This document shows positions 38,177 through 48,293 of a stretch of DNA of 64,000 nucleotides, piece by piece. Source of the stretch: Burkholderia pyrrocinia (GTDB lineage: Bacteria > Pseudomonadota > Gammaproteobacteria > Burkholderiales > Burkholderiaceae); assembly GCF_022809715.1 (NCBI RefSeq), contig NZ_CP094459.1:3534001-3598000 (forward strand). The letters are read 5' to 3'. Positions within the stretch are counted from its first letter, which is position 1; each line of letters starts with the position of its first letter. A program made the position numbers and the translations under genes. Under the pieces are notes generated by a model. That model had not been told where the DNA came from and searched no databases. It worked only from the letters and a program-made list of their open reading frames with translations.

Positions 38177-38544
38177 GCGATCACCGGAAAAACAAGGCTG
38201 CGCAGCGCATCGAAAGCAGCGCCGCGGCGGGGGGTTGGAGGGTGCGATCCCACCCTCAAAAATCGGGACCGAAGCGGCAAAAATACCGCCCGTTTCGATT
38301 CAAATACCGTGAAATTATAAGGTATCATTACGCGTTCGACCCAAACCCGGCAGCCTTTTCCCGCACCGTTTCGCCCCGCTTCGGCAAGCCGTGCGTGCTT
38401 CGTGCGATCCCCGGTAGACATCACTCGCAGCTTCGTGCGCCGCGGCGGCCGCTTCCGCCACGCTTCCCGAGGCTGTTATTTTTTCCGCTGCCGCCCCCCA
38501 GCGCTCGCTATACAGGGCCGGCCCAGAGCGAAACAGGATTCTGA
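38177..38544. promoter_or_regulatory. Divergent gatC / mreB promoter region
   Basis: About 370 bp. An AT-rich core (38305-38330) holds TATAAT for gatC (minus, 38314-38319) and TATCAT-like sequence for mreB (plus, 38323-38328), so the promoters may overlap. GAGGGTG...CACCCTC (about 38236-38255) is a short hairpin close to gatC. The mreB leader would then be about 200 nt. No other gene is seen. Confidence 0.5.
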
Positions 38545-39588
<1,044 letters not shown>

Positions 39589-39595
39589 TCGTCTA

Positions 39596-39908
39596 GGGGG
39601 CTGTTTTCCCATGAAACGTACGTGCGAATGCCCGAAATCGGTCGTCCCCCAAGGGGACTTCCTTGCGGGGCGCAAGCAAGAAGTGAGGAGCGCCGTTTTG
39701 CCGCGCCAAACAAGCGACGAACGACGCCGCCATGCGGCCGATTTCGGGCATTCCCGTGGAATGAATTTTAAATTTGGGGTTGCCCCGAAACGGGCCGCTC
39801 GCTGCGTCATGCTCCTTGCGAATACGTTCAGTATTCGCGGCGTCGCGATCCTTGCGAGCGGCCCGTTTCGGGGCAACGCACGCACGTTTCATGGAAAAAC
39901 AGCCCCCC
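39596..39908. repeat. Palindromic intergenic element between mreB and mreC
   Basis: This is a composite of inverted repeats. Outer arms: 39596-39626 (GGGGGCTGTTTTCCCATGAA start) and 39879-39908 match with about two differences. Second pair: GAATGCCCGAAATCGG (39626-39641) and its perfect complement at 39738-39753. Third pair: 24 perfect bases at 39779-39802 (GTTGCCCCGAAACGGGCCGC start) and 39854-39877, with a nested GCGAATAC/GTATTCGC hairpin at 39818-39838. The outer arms enclose the rest, like terminal inverted repeats. Short frames inside are not credible genes. It is probably a MITE-like or REP-like repeat, present elsewhere in Burkholderia. Confidence 0.8.
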
Positions 39909-40024
39909 AGTTTCGTTGATATGACGCACCTGCGGCGTGGCCGGATCGCTCGTTTAGAACGAACCGCCGCGCCGTTTGCGCGTCTGAGCATCATTTAACC
40001 GATCACACGCGCCCGGCGCCGACC

Positions 40025-41104
40025 ATGGAATACAGTCCGCCGCCCCTCTTCAAGCAAGGTCCGCCCGCGCTCGCGCGGCTCATCTTCTTCGTTGCCCTCG
40101 CCATCGCGCTCCTCGTGTCGGACGCGCGCTTCAGCACGCTCGAAATCCTGCGCGGCGTGCTCGGCACCGTGCTCTATCCGCTGCAGCGCGCGGCGCTCGT
40201 GCCCCGCGACCTGTTCATGGGCGCGGCCGACATCGCCGTCACCGGCGCATCGCTGCGCCACGAGAACGACGACCTCCGCAAGCGCAACCTGCAACTGTCG
40301 ACGCAGGCCAACCAGGCCGCCGTGCTCGCGCAGGAAAACATGCACCTGCGCGCGGTGCTCGAACTGCGCCAGCACATCGCGACGCAATCGACGCCGGTCG
40401 AGATCCAGTACGACACGAGCGATCCGTTCACGCAGAAGATCGTGGTCGGGCAAGGTTCGCAGCAGGGCATCCAGAACGGCGCGCCCGTGGTCAGCGAGGA
40501 CGGCGTGGTCGGCCAGATTACGCGCGTGTTCCCGCTGCAGTCCGAAGTCACGCTGGTCACCGACCGCGATCTCGCGATTCCGGTGCAGGTGCTGCGCACC
40601 GGCCTGCGCAGCGTGATCTACGGCACGCCGAAGGGCGATTCGCTCGACCTGCGCTTCGTGCCGACGAGCGCGGATCTCGTGGTCGGCGACGAACTCGTCA
40701 CGAGCGGCCTCGACGGCGTCTATCCGCCCGGCCTGCCGGTCGCGAAGGTCGCGCGCGTCGACAAGCTCGCCGACACCGCATTCGCGCGCGTGACCTGCGC
40801 GCCGGTCGCGGCCGTGCGCGGCGCGCGCCAGATGCTCGTGCTGCATTACCAGAACGACATCCCGCCGCGCCCGGTCGAGCTCGAACCGGCCGCCGACAAG
40901 AACGCGAAGGGCGGCAAGAAGGGCGCGAAAGCCGCCGCAAAGGGCGAGAAAGCCGACAAGGCCGACGCGAACGCAAAGCCGGCCACCGCCGCCCAGCCCG
41001 GCGCGAAGCCCGCGCCGGCCGCGCCGGCCGCGCCCGCCGCTCCGGCCAAGCCCGCCGCCGCACCCGCGAAGCCCGCGGCCGGGCAACCAGGAGCCCAGCG
41101 ATGA
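40025..41104 (+). CDS. mreC: Rod-shape protein MreC
   Basis: MreC is a bitopic periplasmic scaffold linking MreB to penicillin-binding protein 2. The 359-residue product has one membrane segment (about 19-35, LIFFVALAIALLV), a coiled coil (around ASLRHENDDLRKRNLQL) and the beta-barrel domain with GQGSQQGIQNGAPVV and GLDGVYPPGLPVAKV. Residues about 282-359 are an Ala/Lys/Pro-rich low-complexity tail not found in most MreC. It overlaps mreD by four bases. Confidence 0.95.
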   Translation: MEYSPPPLFKQGPPALARLIFFVALAIALLVSDARFSTLEILRGVLGTVLYPLQRAALVPRDLFMGAADIAVTGASLRHENDDLRKRNLQLSTQANQAAVLAQENMHLRAVLELRQHIATQSTPVEIQYDTSDPFTQKIVVGQGSQQGIQNGAPVVSEDGVVGQITRVFPLQSEVTLVTDRDLAIPVQVLRTGLRSVIYGTPKGDSLDLRFVPTSADLVVGDELVTSGLDGVYPPGLPVAKVARVDKLADTAFARVTCAPVAAVRGARQMLVLHYQNDIPPRPVELEPAADKNAKGGKKGAKAAAKGEKADKADANAKPATAAQPGAKPAPAAPAAPAAPAKPAAAPAKPAAGQPGAQR

Positions 41105-41613
41105 ACCGCCCGCAATACATCCTGCAGCCGGTCAATCCGTACTTCATCGTCTTCAGCCTCGCCGCCGCGTTCCTGCTGAACCTGATGCCGTGGGGCCGCC
41201 TGCCCGGCGTGCCCGACTTCGTCGCGCTCGTGCTGCTGTTCTGGAACATCCACCAGCCGCGCAAGGTCGGGATGGGCGTCGCGTTCGCGCTCGGCATCCT
41301 GATGGACGTGCATGACGCGGGGCTGCTCGGCGAGCACGCGCTCGCCTATACGCTGCTGTCGTACGGCGCGATCACGATCCACCGCCGCGTGCTGTGGATG
41401 CCGATCGGCGTGCAGGTGCTGTATGTCACGCCGCTGCTCGTCGTCGCGCAGCTCGTGCCGTTCGTGATCCGTCTCTTGATGGGCGCCGCGTTCCCCGGCT
41501 GGCGCTACCTGGTCGACGGCTTCGTCGAGGCCGCGCTGTGGCCGATCGCGAGCCACCTGCTGCTGATGCCGCAACGCCGTCCGGTCGATCCGGACGATAC
41601 GCGCCCCATCTGA
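41101..41613 (+). CDS. mreD: Rod-shape protein MreD
   Basis: MreD is a small polytopic inner-membrane partner of MreC. The 170-residue product starts MNRPQYILQPVNPYFIVFSL and has about five hydrophobic segments. The family region around GILMDVHDAGLLGEHALAY is clear. Its ATG overlaps the mreC stop (ATGA). Confidence 0.93.
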   Translation: MNRPQYILQPVNPYFIVFSLAAAFLLNLMPWGRLPGVPDFVALVLLFWNIHQPRKVGMGVAFALGILMDVHDAGLLGEHALAYTLLSYGAITIHRRVLWMPIGVQVLYVTPLLVVAQLVPFVIRLLMGAAFPGWRYLVDGFVEAALWPIASHLLLMPQRRPVDPDDTRPI

Positions 41614-41715
41614 GCCGGACGACCTTTGAATACCCGCCGCCCCCAATCCCGCCGCGCGCCGCGCTCCGGGGCGGCACCTCGCCCGCCCGCGCGGGTCGGA
41701 TAGACGCTCAACCGC

Positions 41716-43995
41716 ATGACCGAATTCAACGACACCCAACAGCAGCTCTCGAAGTTCCGCCTGCGCGTCGCGGCGGCGGGCGTGTTCGTGTTCGTCTGCT
41801 TCGGGCTGCTCGCGAGCCGCTTCTTCTACCTGCAGCTGATGCAGCACGGCAAATACGCGCTGCAGGCCGAGGAAAACCGCATCTCGGTCGCGCCGATCGT
41901 GCCGAACCGCGGGATCATCACCGACCGCAACGGCGTGATCCTCGCGAAGAACTATTCGGCGTACACGCTCGAGATCACGCCATCGAAGCTCGACGACACG
42001 CTCGACAACACGATCGACAAGCTGTCCGAGATCATCCCGATCGACGCACGCGACCGCCGCCGCTTCAAGAAGCTGCAGGAAGACTCGAAGAACTTCGAGA
42101 GCCTGCCGATCCGCACGCGGCTCACCGACGCGGAAGTCGCGCGCTTCACCGCGCAGCGCTTCCGCTTTCCCGGCGTCGACGTGCGCGCGCGGCTGTTCCG
42201 CCAATATCCGCTCGGCACGACGGCCGCACACGTGATCGGCTACATCGGCCGGATCTCGAAGCGCGATCAGGATCGGATCGACGCGATCAGCGACGACAAC
42301 GACAGCGACCAGGAAAACTACGATCCGCGACGCGACGCGAACAACTACAAGGGCACCGACTACATCGGCAAGATCGGCGTCGAGCAGAGCTACGAGACCG
42401 AGCTGCACGGGTTGACCGGCTTCGAGGAAGTCGAGGTGACGGCCGGCGGCCGGCCCGTGCGCACGCTGTCGCGCACGCAGGCGACGCCCGGCAACAACCT
42501 CGTGCTGTCGCTCGACATCGGGTTGCAGCAGGTTGCCGAGCAGGCGTTCGCCGGCAAGCGCGGCGCGCTCGTCGCGATCGAGCCGAAGACGGGCGACGTG
42601 CTCGCGTTCGTGTCGTCGCCGAGCTTCGACCCGAATTCGTTCGTCGACGGCATCGACCAGCAGACCTGGGACGAGCTGAACAACTCGACCGACAAGCCGC
42701 TGCTGAACCGTCCGCTGCACGGCACCTACCCGCCCGGCTCGACGTACAAGCCGTTCATGGCGCTCGCGGGCCTGACGCTCGGCAAGCGCTCGCCGGGCTG
42801 GGGGTTCCAGGATCCCGGCTACTTCACGTTCGGCGGCCACACGTTCCGCAACGACGTGCGCTCGGGCCAGGGCTGGGTCGACATGAACAAGGCGATCATG
42901 GTGTCGAACGACACCTACTTCTACATGCTCGCGCGCGACCTCGGCGTGAACGCGATCGCGAACTTCATGAAGCCGTTCGGCTTCGGCCAGATCACCGGGA
43001 TCGACATCCAGGGCGAAGCGCGCGGGATCCTGCCGTCGACCGACTGGAAGAAGAAGGCGTTCAAGAAGGCCGCGCAGCAGAAGTGGTTCGACGGCGAGAC
43101 GATCAGCCTCGGGATCGGCCAGGGCTACAACTCGTTCACGATCCTGCAGCTCGCGCACGCAACCGCGACGCTCGCGAACAACGGCATCGTGATGAAGCCC
43201 CACCTCGTGAAGGAAGTCGAGGATCCGATCTCGCGCGGGCGCCGCCTGACCGTGCCGAAGGAAAGCGAAACGATCCCGCTCAAGCAGGCCGACATCGACG
43301 TCGTGAAGCGCGGGATGGAGAACGTGATCGAGAACCCGTCCGGCACCGCGTACAAGGTGTTCCGCGGCGCGCCGTATCTCGCCGCCGGCAAGACCGGTAC
43401 CGCTCAGGTGTTCTCGCTGCAGGGCTCCAACTACAAGGGCCACCTGCTCGCCGAGCATCTGCGCGACCACGCGCTGTTCATCGCGTACGCGCCGGTCGAC
43501 CATCCGCAGATCGCGTTGGCGCTGGTCGTCGAGAACGGCGGCTGGGGCGCGCAGGCCGCGGGCCCGATCGCGCGCCGCGTGCTCGACTTCTTCCTCGTCG
43601 AGCGCCAGAACCCGCAGAACGAAGCCGCGGCCGTGGCTGCCGCGGCGTCGGCGACCGAACCCGTGAATGCACCGGTGATCGGCGACGCGAACAAGCCCGC
43701 CGCCGTCGCGGCCGGCTTCAAGGCGCTGCCGCAGCCCGTCGTGCCGACCGCGGCCAGCGCGGCGGATGCGGCATCGGCCGCATCGGCGCCCGATGCGTCG
43801 GGTGCGGCCGGTGCAAACGCTGCGCAGCCGGCGAGCGCCGCGGCGCCGATGGCCGCGAGCCTGCCGCCGATCCGGCGCCCGCACCGGCCGCGCCGGCCCG
43901 CCAGCGACGCGCAGCCGCTCGTCGCCGCGCCGCGGGACGACAACCACCGTGCGACGGCCCCCGCGAAAGCGGCGGACGCCGGCACCGCTCATTAA
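41716..43995 (+). CDS. mrdA: Penicillin-binding protein 2 (MrdA)
   Basis: PBP2 is the transpeptidase of the elongasome. The 759-residue product has an N-terminal membrane anchor (about 18-42) and a dimer/pedestal domain. Its transpeptidase motifs are SxxK S342-T-Y-K345 in YPPGSTYKPF, S-N-D at 397 (VSNDTYFY) and KTGT at K559 (AAGKTGTAQ). All catalytic residues are intact. The final about 120 residues are an Ala/Pro-rich tail, unusual next to E. coli PBP2 (633 residues). It is 102 bases after mreD. Confidence 0.96.
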   Translation: MTEFNDTQQQLSKFRLRVAAAGVFVFVCFGLLASRFFYLQLMQHGKYALQAEENRISVAPIVPNRGIITDRNGVILAKNYSAYTLEITPSKLDDTLDNTIDKLSEIIPIDARDRRRFKKLQEDSKNFESLPIRTRLTDAEVARFTAQRFRFPGVDVRARLFRQYPLGTTAAHVIGYIGRISKRDQDRIDAISDDNDSDQENYDPRRDANNYKGTDYIGKIGVEQSYETELHGLTGFEEVEVTAGGRPVRTLSRTQATPGNNLVLSLDIGLQQVAEQAFAGKRGALVAIEPKTGDVLAFVSSPSFDPNSFVDGIDQQTWDELNNSTDKPLLNRPLHGTYPPGSTYKPFMALAGLTLGKRSPGWGFQDPGYFTFGGHTFRNDVRSGQGWVDMNKAIMVSNDTYFYMLARDLGVNAIANFMKPFGFGQITGIDIQGEARGILPSTDWKKKAFKKAAQQKWFDGETISLGIGQGYNSFTILQLAHATATLANNGIVMKPHLVKEVEDPISRGRRLTVPKESETIPLKQADIDVVKRGMENVIENPSGTAYKVFRGAPYLAAGKTGTAQVFSLQGSNYKGHLLAEHLRDHALFIAYAPVDHPQIALALVVENGGWGAQAAGPIARRVLDFFLVERQNPQNEAAAVAAAASATEPVNAPVIGDANKPAAVAAGFKALPQPVVPTAASAADAASAASAPDASGAAGANAAQPASAAAPMAASLPPIRRPHRPRRPASDAQPLVAAPRDDNHRATAPAKAADAGTAH

Positions 43996-44006
43996 CGGAG
44001 AAAGGC

Positions 44007-45155
44007 ATGCAATTCGACAAGCGCGCCTGGCTCGACAAGATCAAGCAGATGTTCGCGGGCTTCGACCGCCCGCTCGCCCTCATCGTGTTCCTGCTGCTGT
44101 GCGTCGGCATCGTCACGCTGTACAGCGCGGCGATCGACATGCCGGGCCGCGTCGAGGACCAGTTGCGCAACATCCTGCTGACGTTCGTGCTGATGTGGGT
44201 GATCGCCAACATCCCGCCGACCACGCTGATGCGCTTCGCGGTCCCGCTCTATACGTTCGGGGTCGCGCTGCTGATCGCGGTCGCGCTGTTCGGGATGACG
44301 AAGAAGGGCGCGAAGCGCTGGCTGAACGTCGGCGTCGTGATCCAGCCGTCGGAGATCCTCAAGATCGCGACGCCGCTGATGCTCGCGTGGTACTACCAGC
44401 GCCGCGAAGGCGGGCTGCGCTGGTACGACTTCCTCGCCGCGTTCGGGATCCTGATGGTGCCGGTCGGACTGATCGCGAAGCAGCCCGACCTCGGCACGGG
44501 CCTGCTCGTGTTCGCGGCCGGCTTCTTCGTGATCTACCTCGCCGGCCTGTCGTTCAAGCTGATCGTGCCGGTGCTCGTCGCGGGCGTGATCGCGGTCGGG
44601 TCGATCGCCGTGTTCGAGGACCGCATCTGCCAGCCCGAAGTGCAGTGGCCGCTGATGCACGACTACCAGAAGCACCGCGTGTGCACGCTGCTCGACCCGA
44701 CCTCCGACCCGCTCGGCAAGGGCTTCCACACGATCCAGGCCGTGATTGCGATCGGCTCGGGCGGCGTGCTCGGCAAGGGCTACCTGAAAGGCACGCAGGC
44801 GCACCTCGAATTCATTCCGGAGAAGCACACCGACTTCATCTTCGCGGTGTTCTCGGAGGAATGGGGGCTGGTCGGCGGGATCGTGCTGCTGACGCTGTAC
44901 ATGGCGCTGATCGCGCGCGGGCTCTATATCGCCGCGCAGGGCGCGACGCTGTTCGGCCGCCTGCTCGCGGGCTCGCTCACGCTCGCGTTCTTCGTCTATG
45001 CGTTCGTCAACATCGGGATGGTGAGCGGCGTGCTGCCGGTCGTCGGCGTGCCGTTGCCGTTCATGAGCTACGGCGGCACCGCGCTCGCGACGCTCGGCAT
45101 CGCGATCGGGATGATCATGAGCGTCGGGCGACAGCGGCGGCTGATGAAGAGCTGA
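44007..45155 (+). CDS. rodA: Peptidoglycan glycosyltransferase RodA (MrdB)
   Basis: RodA is the SEDS-family glycosyltransferase of the elongasome. The 382-residue product starts MQFDKRAWLDKIKQ, has ten membrane helices, the FtsW/RodA block FIPEKHTDFIFAVFSEEWG, KQPDLGTGLLVF with the catalytic Asp, and PLPFMSYGGTA. GGAGAAAGG precedes the ATG at 44007. It lies 11 bases after mrdA and is followed by an intrinsic terminator. Confidence 0.97.
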   Translation: MQFDKRAWLDKIKQMFAGFDRPLALIVFLLLCVGIVTLYSAAIDMPGRVEDQLRNILLTFVLMWVIANIPPTTLMRFAVPLYTFGVALLIAVALFGMTKKGAKRWLNVGVVIQPSEILKIATPLMLAWYYQRREGGLRWYDFLAAFGILMVPVGLIAKQPDLGTGLLVFAAGFFVIYLAGLSFKLIVPVLVAGVIAVGSIAVFEDRICQPEVQWPLMHDYQKHRVCTLLDPTSDPLGKGFHTIQAVIAIGSGGVLGKGYLKGTQAHLEFIPEKHTDFIFAVFSEEWGLVGGIVLLTLYMALIARGLYIAAQGATLFGRLLAGSLTLAFFVYAFVNIGMVSGVLPVVGVPLPFMSYGGTALATLGIAIGMIMSVGRQRRLMKS

Positions 45156-45180
45156 CCGCGCGGCACGGCCGCGGCCAAGA

Positions 45181-45206
45181 AAAACGGCGCTCCGGCGCCG
45201 TTTTTT
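45181..45206. terminator. Intrinsic terminator after rodA
   Basis: AAAACGGCGC-TCCG-GCGCCGTTTTTT: a GC stem with A and T arms on both sides, usable by rodA and by the convergent Sel1 gene. Confidence 0.92.
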
Positions 45207-45246
45207 ATCGTGCGCGTCGAACGCGGCAACGCGGCACGTCGCCCGC

Positions 45247-46023
45247 TCACTGCGGTGCCGCGCGCGGGCTCCCCGGCTCCGCACCGACGCCCGACGCCGG
45301 CCCCTGCGCCTTCAGCCGCGCGCTCAGCTCCTTGAATTTCAATCCGGCCGTCTCGTCGCCCTGCGCGGCCGCCGCCGCGTAATAGGCCCGCGCGATGTTC
45401 AGGTTCTGCGCAACGCCGTCGCCGCCGCGCTCGTAGAACGACGCGGTCACGTACTGCGCGGTCGGCTCGCCCGCATCGGCGGCCTGCTTGTACCACGCGA
45501 ACGCCTGCCGGTTGTCGCGTGGTGTGCCGCGCCCGTCGAGGAACTGGTTCGCGAGCGACAGCTCGGCCTGCACGTGCCCCTGCTTCGCCGCCCGCAGGAA
45601 CCAGCGATGCGCTTCGGCCGGATTGCGCGCGACGAACTCGCCGTCGTCGAACATCCGGCCGTACACGTACTGCGCATGCGACATGTTCGCGTCAGCCGCG
45701 CGCTTCAGCCAGCGCAGCCCTTCGTCGACGTTCGCCGTCACGCCTTCGCCCGTCAGCAGCATCATCGCGTAGTTGAATTGCGCGAGACGGTCGCCGCGCT
45801 CGGCTGCGTCGTGGAACTGCACCAGCGCCGCGCGATAGTCGCCGGCGTTGTAGTCGGCGACCGCCGATTGCGTCTCGCGCGACGGATCGGGCTTCGCTTG
45901 CGGCGCGCCCTGCGCGGCCGCCGCGACACACACGGCCCACAGGCCGAGCATCGCGCCGAACCGCCCGCGCGCACCGGCCGCACCCTGCACGCGCCCGCAA
46001 GACGCGCCGTCGCCGCCGTTCAT
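45247..46023 (-). CDS. Sel1-repeat protein (exported)
   Basis: This 258-residue protein starts MNGGDGASCGRVQGAAGARG with a signal-like hydrophobic stretch (ARGRFGAMLGLWAVCVAAAA). About five Sel1 repeats follow, for example AEAHRWFLRAAKQGHVQAEL and AFAWYKQAADAGEPTAQY, a TPR-like solenoid for protein contacts. The tail is Pro/Gly-rich. Its ATG overlaps the stop of the aldolase gene by four bases (ATGA), so both are on one transcript. The role is unknown. Confidence 0.85.
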   Translation of the reverse strand: MNGGDGASCGRVQGAAGARGRFGAMLGLWAVCVAAAAQGAPQAKPDPSRETQSAVADYNAGDYRAALVQFHDAAERGDRLAQFNYAMMLLTGEGVTANVDEGLRWLKRAADANMSHAQYVYGRMFDDGEFVARNPAEAHRWFLRAAKQGHVQAELSLANQFLDGRGTPRDNRQAFAWYKQAADAGEPTAQYVTASFYERGGDGVAQNLNIARAYYAAAAAQGDETAGLKFKELSARLKAQGPASGVGAEPGSPRAAPQ

Positions 46024-46805
46024 GACCGTACCTCCTGCAGCGCTTGCCGCGTCGCACGCAGCAGCCAGCTCACGTCGGCCGACAGCGTGATCATCCGGTA
46101 GCCGGCCTCGCGGTACTGCCGCGCGCCCGCCGTGTCGCCCGCGAAGATGCCGACCGCGACGCCGGCCTGCTTGCCGGCCGCGAGCACGCGCGCCATCGCG
46201 GTTTCGACGTCCGGGTGGCGGATGTCGCCGAGATGCCCGAGGCTCGCCGCGAGATCGGCCGGGCCGATGAACAGGCAGTCGACGCCGGGCGTCGCCGCGA
46301 TCCGCTCGACTTCGTCGACGCCGCGCGCCGATTCGATCTGCACGATCACCGCGACCTGCGCATTCGCCGTCAGCACGTAATCGCGGCGCATGCCGAACGC
46401 CGCCGCGCGCACCATGCCCGCGACGCCGCGCAGCCCGTCAGGCGATTCCGGCGACGGGAAGCGCGTGAGCCGCACCGCGTGCGCGGCGTCGTCTGGCGTC
46501 TCGATGCACGGAAACATCAGCGTGCGTGCGCCGGCGTCGAGCGCGCGCTTCACGAGCCACGGCTCGCGCGCCGGCACGCGCACGACGGGTTCGCTCGGCA
46601 GGTGTGCGGCGGCGATCGCGCGCAACTGCGACACGACGTCGCGACTATCGTTCGGCGCGTGCTCCATGTCGATGCAGAGCCAGTCGTAGCCGGCGTGCGC
46701 GAGCGCTTCCGCGGCCGAGTCGCTGCCGAGCGACAGCCACAGGCCATACAGCGGCTCGTCGCCGTCGCGCAGGCGTTGTTTGAGGGAATTGGTGAGCGTG
46801 CTCAT
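46020..46805 (-). CDS. HpcH/HpaI-family class II aldolase
   Basis: This 261-residue pyruvate-type aldolase starts MSTLTNSLKQRLRDGDEPLY. The family residues are visible: VIVQIESARGVDEVERI (metal-binding Glu) and IFIGPADLAASLG-like CLFIGPADLAASLGHLG (metal-binding Asp), and the FIGPADL catalytic loop. Members cleave 4-hydroxy-2-oxoheptanedioate or 2-dehydro-3-deoxyglucarate; no pathway neighbours are here to choose. It precedes and overlaps the Sel1 gene. The ATG at 46803-46805 is preferred over one 15 codons upstream. Confidence 0.9.
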   Translation of the reverse strand: MSTLTNSLKQRLRDGDEPLYGLWLSLGSDSAAEALAHAGYDWLCIDMEHAPNDSRDVVSQLRAIAAAHLPSEPVVRVPAREPWLVKRALDAGARTLMFPCIETPDDAAHAVRLTRFPSPESPDGLRGVAGMVRAAAFGMRRDYVLTANAQVAVIVQIESARGVDEVERIAATPGVDCLFIGPADLAASLGHLGDIRHPDVETAMARVLAAGKQAGVAVGIFAGDTAGARQYREAGYRMITLSADVSWLLRATRQALQEVRS

Positions 46806-47114
46806 CGATACGGCCTCCTGGACGGAACGGCAATCGAACGGGACAAGCATCAGGCGAAGCGGGGCGCAACACGCCGGGCGGCGCAGCGCGGCGGCGGCGC
46901 CAGACCGCGCCCTTCAACGTCAGTCGGCCGTGGGCGGCCGATCTGACAGCGCGGGCCGCGCGACCGCGCACGGGTGCGTTTTACGGTGCCACGCAACGAT
47001 CATAGCGCGGCGTTACGCGGAATGTGGGAACGGACGGGGAGCAGCGCCGGCGCGGGACGAGGCCGCGGTGACGGGCAGCCCGCGCCGGCCGGCGGGGCTG
47101 CCGGGAAGGCAGGA
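46806..47114. other. Region between HpcH/HpaI aldolase and queD
   Basis: About 310 bp. It has a TATGAT -10-like hexamer on the minus strand (46999-47004) that may drive the aldolase-Sel1 pair. No gene or strong hairpin is evident. Confidence 0.4.
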
Positions 47115-47567
47115 TCAGCGGCCGGGCTGGCGCTCGACGTCGGCCCAGCAGTTCGGCGTTTCGTACAGACGCACGCGCTCGAGGCGCAGGTTCACGCCGT
47201 AGTGCGCGTCGTACACGTTCGCGAGCAGGTCGAACGCGATCGCCGCGAGGTTCTCGACGGTCGGGATCCGGTCGATCACGACGGTCTTGTGGTCGGCCAT
47301 CTGTTCGAGGAACGAGCGCACGACGTCGTCGCGCGCATAGACCAGGAATGCGTGGTCCCACTTGCTGACGAGGTGCTCCATCGCGAGCGCCTTCACGTCG
47401 GCGAAATCCATCACCATGCCACGGTCGGGAGCGCCCTCGGTATCGACGAGATCGCCGCGCAACGTGATTTCGAGCACGTAGCGATGGCCGTGCAGGTTCC
47501 TGCACTGGCTGCGGTGATCGGGAATGCGGTGGCCCGCGTCGAATTCGAGTTTTCGGGTAATCAGCAC
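47115..47567 (-). CDS. queD: 6-carboxytetrahydropterin synthase QueD
   Basis: QueD converts dihydroneopterin triphosphate to 6-carboxy-5,6,7,8-tetrahydropterin, early in preQ0/queuosine synthesis. The 150-residue product has zinc-ligand His in DAGHRIPDH and HGHRY (CRNLHGHRYVLEI), the catalytic Cys in SQCRNLHG and the conserved DFADVK and KWDHAFL. It ends the queC-queE-queD run on the minus strand, 18 bases after queE. Confidence 0.95.
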   Translation of the reverse strand: MLITRKLEFDAGHRIPDHRSQCRNLHGHRYVLEITLRGDLVDTEGAPDRGMVMDFADVKALAMEHLVSKWDHAFLVYARDDVVRSFLEQMADHKTVVIDRIPTVENLAAIAFDLLANVYDAHYGVNLRLERVRLYETPNCWADVERQPGR

Positions 47568-47585
47568 GATGTCAAAGGCCGTGGC

Positions 47586-48218
47586 TCAGGGAATGTTCAG
47601 ATATTTGTGGGTCTGCATCGACAGGCGCCACTGCGGATGACGCTTGCACCAGTCGATCGCGAGCTTCGTATTGAGGTCGCGCGACGGGCCGTCCATCGGC
47701 TGGACGAGGAAATACTCGAAGTCGAGCTTCGCATAGTCGGCCAGCCGCTGGTTGTCCTGCGGGATCACGACTTTCAGTTCGTTGCCCTTCGTGACCACGA
47801 GCGGCGCGTCGGCCTTCGGGCTCACACAGATCCAGTCGATCGATTCGAGCACCGGCAGCGAGCCGTTGGTCTCGATCGCGATCTCGAAGCCGGCCGCGTG
47901 CAGCGCGTCGACGAGCGGCTGGTCGAGCTGCAGCATCGGCTCGCCGCCCGTGCAGACGACGAAGCGGTGCGCTTCGCCGTCCGGCCACAGGCCGGCGATC
48001 GTCGCGACGAGCGCTTCGGCGTCCTTGAACTTGCCGCCGTTCTCGCCGTCGGTGCCGACGAAGTCCGTATCGCAGAAGCGGCACACGGCCTCCTCGCGAT
48101 CCTCTTCGCGGCCCGACCACAGGTTGCAGCCGGCGAACCGGCAGAACACAGCCGGCCGGCCCGCGTTCGCGCCCTCGCCCTGCAACGTGTAGAAAATTTC
48201 CTTGACCGCGTAAGTCAT
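47586..48218 (-). CDS. queE: 7-carboxy-7-deazaguanine synthase QueE
   Basis: QueE is a radical SAM enzyme making 7-carboxy-7-deazaguanine. The 210-residue product has the non-standard cluster motif C31-x14-C46-x2-C49 (start CNLWSGREED...), as in the Burkholderia QueE type with known structure. Further blocks are TLQGEGANAGRPAVFCRFAG and VVCTGGEPMLQLDQ. The protein is complete. It sits between queC and queD. Confidence 0.95.
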   Translation of the reverse strand: MTYAVKEIFYTLQGEGANAGRPAVFCRFAGCNLWSGREEDREEAVCRFCDTDFVGTDGENGGKFKDAEALVATIAGLWPDGEAHRFVVCTGGEPMLQLDQPLVDALHAAGFEIAIETNGSLPVLESIDWICVSPKADAPLVVTKGNELKVVIPQDNQRLADYAKLDFEYFLVQPMDGPSRDLNTKLAIDWCKRHPQWRLSMQTHKYLNIP

Positions 48219-48293
48219 CGTCCGTCGTCCGGCTCGCGCCGCTCGTTGTCGATCAGAATCCGTTATTCATCAAGCGCTGCCGGCGCAGCCGCG

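Noticed and set aside
39593..39994. Short open frames within the mreB-mreC element
   Set aside because: They arise from the inverted repeats, differ in each frame and lack ribosome sites; the repeat explanation fits better.
40846..43992. 1048-codon open frame antisense to mreC tail, mreD and mrdA
   Set aside because: No family match, Arg/Asp/Val-rich composition, and it overlaps genes with intact catalytic motifs.
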